The position numbers were made by a program, and so were the translations under genes. The notes below the pieces were generated by a model. That model had not been told where the DNA came from and did no database searches. It saw only the letters and a list, made by a program, of their open reading frames with translations. This document shows, piece after piece, positions 14,564 through 16,775 of a DNA stretch of 16,775 nt. This DNA is from Stephanodiscus triporus (Eukaryota > Bacillariophyta > Thalassiosirophyceae > Thalassiosirales > Thalassiosiraceae), in contig JALLAZ010000349.1 of assembly GCA_036939755.1 (NCBI GenBank), positions 1 to 16,775 of the forward strand. Direction: 5' to 3'. Position 1 is the stretch's first letter; each line of letters begins with the position of its first letter.

Positions 14564-16297
14564 TCAAGAAAAATATAGTAAGCCAGCCAATACCCCCACC
14601 ATTGAAACAAATGATATGACCAGTTTAGCCTTCGGAGCCGAACTTTCAGTTGCATTGGGGGGGGATGGACTAGTAGGAACTGGTGAGGCCATCGTCGTTC
14701 CTTCTTGAAAGATGGGTGAACTGGTAGGAATGGGGGAGTCTGGCATGTGGTTGGTAGTAGTATTGTGAGTTGCCTCAATCGTTGGTAGGTAAGATGGCTT
14801 AGGTGTCGGCGATGAGGTCTCCTGACTTGACAGGTCTCCCACCACAGTTGCAGTTGTATTGCTAGTAGAGGACACGTTTGCCGTTGGATCAATTGGGTTA
14901 ACGCCAAATGAATTTGACCAAAAGTCAGCGTCCGAGTGTTGCGCATCTAGCAGTGGACACTCCGGCTCGGTTTCCGGGATCTCGGGCGAGCCCAAGCGGC
15001 CCTCAAACAGCATCAGCTCCTGTTCCTTGTCGTAGATGAAAAACTGGAATGGATGGTCGAGGACCATGAGAATTGGATCAGGAGGCGGAGGTTCTTCGGG
15101 CCCCGCGGACGTTGCGCTGACCATTACTGCTGTAACTGCGGCCGCCTCAACCCCCTTCTCATTGACGTCGATAACAGTCTTCTGGATGACATCGTCGATA
15201 ACGAGATTTTCGCAATCGGTAATATTTTCAAACATGCCACAAAGAGCTCCCGATCCCGCAGTGAACGGAGCGACGATGCCAAGTTGGGAAAGGGCGCTCT
15301 TGATGTTATCGTAGGTCGATTCGAACTTGAACTTTGGCAGCGACAGCGCCACTCGAGTCGATTCCAACGCGTCCAAAATGCCGATCAGATCAGTCGACCG
15401 GACCGCTCCGGCACCATCGCCAATCGGAAGAACGAATATCATGGACATCTGCGAGTTGTCAAAGGGCAGGTCGATCACCTGGTATCCCGGCAACGCTCCG
15501 TGCGAGTAATCGAAATCGCTGACCATGTTCATGAAATGAGCCTCGGAAACGTCGTCGGTCCGCGACGCGGAGTCGTAGAAGGTGTCCAGATTAGTTTGCC
15601 ACTCATTGAACTGCTCGGACCAGCTCGCCTTGAGGTAGATCGAATTGATCGCGATGAGTACGTAGGGCGGGAATAACGGCTTGCTCTCGTCGACGATCGT
15701 GTCGATCATGCCGTTAGTGGAATTCTGCACCCACCGATTGACAACGATCGGGGATTCCTCCGACTCGAAGTCGGTTTGCATCGCGTAGTCGCCCACGATC
15801 GAATCGTACGTGTTGTTCAAGACGCTACCGTCGTCGTGCCATATCGCGTTCGCGATTCGCAACAGCGGCGCCTCCGAATCGCACACCCCGTCCCAGACGT
15901 AACCAAGGCACCGTCCGTCGGCGCCATCGAGCATGACGCTGATCGTTCCCTCCCACACGAGCTGCATGTTGGACGAGTCGTCGGGATATCCCAGGACGTC
16001 GCGGACCTGATCTATCGCCTCCTCGCCCGTGCATCCCGGCCATATCAACGAGAAGGCCATGGAAACGCCGAGGGACGAGGAGCATTCGTTCGTTTTATCG
16101 TACAGGATGTCGACTAGGTCGTCCGCGAAGGCTTGGTGTTCGGCCGGATCGACGACCTGCGCCTGGGCGGACGTTCGCGATGATGGACGAGATGGGGCGA
16201 TGGCGACGACGAATGCGATAACAAGGGACCGCACGCGACGAGCATGATGATGAAGAGGAGTGGTACGGTGATGATTTCGATGATGTCCGATCATCAT
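14564..16297 (-). CDS. Secreted serpin with Ser/Thr/Pro stalk and GPI-signal-like tail
   Basis: 577 residues from ATG 16297 (MMIGHH); a longer frame begins only with GTG. A signal peptide (hydrophobic SLVIAFVVAIA at 24-34, likely cut after ...TSAQA) leads into a full serpin fold (about 56-438). The breach and hinge read VIDVNEKGVEAAAVTA (375-390) and the C-terminal signature is DHPFQFFIYDKEQELMLFEG (414-433). Counting from the hinge Glu (P17, E380) puts P1-P1' at T396-S397. P14 is Val where inhibitors often have Thr or Ser, though the P12-P10 Ala run favours an inhibitory serpin. The primed side of the loop carries GPEEPPPPDP. After the fold come about 85 Ser/Thr/Pro-rich residues with N-glycosylation sequons, then KLVISFVSMVGVLAGLLYFS (558-577), a hydrophobic end with no cytoplasmic tail. 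Cell-surface attachment is inferred. Confidence 0.9.
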   Translation of the reverse strand: MMIGHHRNHHRTTPLHHHARRVRSLVIAFVVAIAPSRPSSRTSAQAQVVDPAEHQAFADDLVDILYDKTNECSSSLGVSMAFSLIWPGCTGEEAIDQVRDVLGYPDDSSNMQLVWEGTISVMLDGADGRCLGYVWDGVCDSEAPLLRIANAIWHDDGSVLNNTYDSIVGDYAMQTDFESEESPIVVNRWVQNSTNGMIDTIVDESKPLFPPYVLIAINSIYLKASWSEQFNEWQTNLDTFYDSASRTDDVSEAHFMNMVSDFDYSHGALPGYQVIDLPFDNSQMSMIFVLPIGDGAGAVRSTDLIGILDALESTRVALSLPKFKFESTYDNIKSALSQLGIVAPFTAGSGALCGMFENITDCENLVIDDVIQKTVIDVNEKGVEAAAVTAVMVSATSAGPEEPPPPDPILMVLDHPFQFFIYDKEQELMLFEGRLGSPEIPETEPECPLLDAQHSDADFWSNSFGVNPIDPTANVSSTSNTTATVVGDLSSQETSSPTPKPSYLPTIEATHNTTTNHMPDSPIPTSSPIFQEGTTMASPVPTSPSPPNATESSAPKAKLVISFVSMVGVLAGLLYFS

Positions 16298-16744
16298 CCC
16301 TCTCTCTCTTGTTTTCTTTCTCCCGAGGCGCGACGGTGTGAGCACACGACAAAACTTGGGTTACTCAGAGTGAATTTTTATCTTAGAGAGAGGCGATGAT
16401 GTAGCCAACGAACCAATGATAGTCCTCCTCGTTTGCTGGAGAGAGAGATGAAGTGAGTGAGGGGGTTTGGTTATGTCGTGTGAAAGGTCTTGTGAGGGAG
16501 GAGGCGGCCGGCGTTCGGTTCGCATCACTCTATGGCGGGCGCGCGGGGCGGCGGCTTCGCTTTTTTTTCTCACGCCCGCAAATTTTTTATTTTTACCGGA
16601 AACTCATAAGAGAGTGTGGATCCGATGTATTCGCCAGGACTCCCGACCTCCTCGTCGCGGACGACGGGGGGATGACGACGATACGGATACTCCCCGTCGT
16701 TGATGGCGCTACCGGATTTCTTGTCGTCGACGACGGCGGCGGTG

Positions 16745-16775
<31 letters not shown>
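16298..16775 (-). promoter_or_regulatory. Upstream region of the serpin gene
   Basis: No convincing gene is seen in these 478 bp. It holds pyrimidine-rich leader sequence near the start codon, a small inverted repeat GTGTG-AG-CACAC (16336-16347), a GA-rich stretch (about 16437-16463) and T runs near 16559-16595. On the minus strand a GATAAAAATT sequence near 16374-16383 could be a TATA-like element about 80 nt before the ATG; this is weak. Confidence 0.4.
16746..16775 (+). repeat. Poly-C run of at least 30 at the window end
   Basis: The last 30 bases are all C. Such a terminal homopolymer usually marks a contig edge where assembly stopped or basecalling failed; a real C tract is possible. 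Confidence 0.9.

Noticed and set aside
16467..16703. 78-residue plus-strand frame near the right edge
   Set aside because: No domain, basic low-complexity ends, and it lies in the serpin upstream region.
1..16775. tRNA, rRNA genes or CRISPR arrays
   Set aside because: No cloverleaf-like B-box context, rRNA segment or regularly spaced direct repeats were found by eye; the GGTTCGAAA near 3553 is in the acidic frame and lacks tRNA arms.

Overview
The window looks like nuclear DNA from a photosynthetic stramenopile, most likely a diatom. The main clue is a protein whose N-terminus is a signal peptide followed by a cleavage site of the 'A|F' type (…STA|FSPP), the bipartite import signal of plastids of red-algal secondary origin. 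Short GT-AG introns, gene-dense divergent and convergent pairs, and long GAC/TCG triplet runs inside coding sequence fit this. The species cannot be named from the sequence alone. The window ends in a run of 30 C, so the right edge is probably an assembly edge.

Six protein genes are supported. From left to right they are: a mitochondrial-carrier (SLC25) gene with one 102-nt intron (+, 457-1617); a plastid-targeted DUF1995 protein (-, 1821-3080); a Dot1-type histone methyltransferase-like protein carrying two ubiquitin-interacting motifs (+, 3690-5090), with an in-frame N-terminal reading frame at 3318-3584 cut off by a single TAG; a queuosine-salvage nucleosidase QNG1 (+, 7567-9141); a SET-domain protein of the Rubisco-LSMT/SETD type with an N-terminal membrane anchor (-, 9178-11640); and a secreted serpin with a Ser/Thr/Pro stalk and a GPI-signal-like C-terminus (-, 14564-16297).

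Two regions are mobile DNA. The first (5345-7387) is about 2.0 kb, bounded by 46-bp perfect terminal inverted repeats. It has subterminal tandem and palindromic repeats, and a GC-rich, G-run-rich core with no transposase that I can recognise. It lies between the Dot1-like gene and QNG1 and ends 179 bp before the QNG1 start codon. The second (about 11865-14290) holds two 5'-truncated, head-to-tail copies of one LINE-like retroelement on the minus strand. The longer copy keeps decayed reverse-transcriptase motifs (YVDN in place of YVDD, a G-PVGS-FA block, a CxxC…DPFGDH block). Both copies share the same 3' end and a short CTAC-type tail.

The genes do not form a pathway. Layout matters mainly at shared edges. 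The DUF1995 and Dot1-like genes diverge from about 240 bp. QNG1 and the SET gene converge with only 36 bp between stop codons, and the SET gene's likely poly(A) signal lies in the end of the QNG1 coding sequence. The most interesting observations are the UIM-UIM-DOT1 architecture, the surface-tethered serpin, the in-frame TAG upstream of the Dot1-like gene, the TIR element in the QNG1 promoter and the tandem retroelement remnants.
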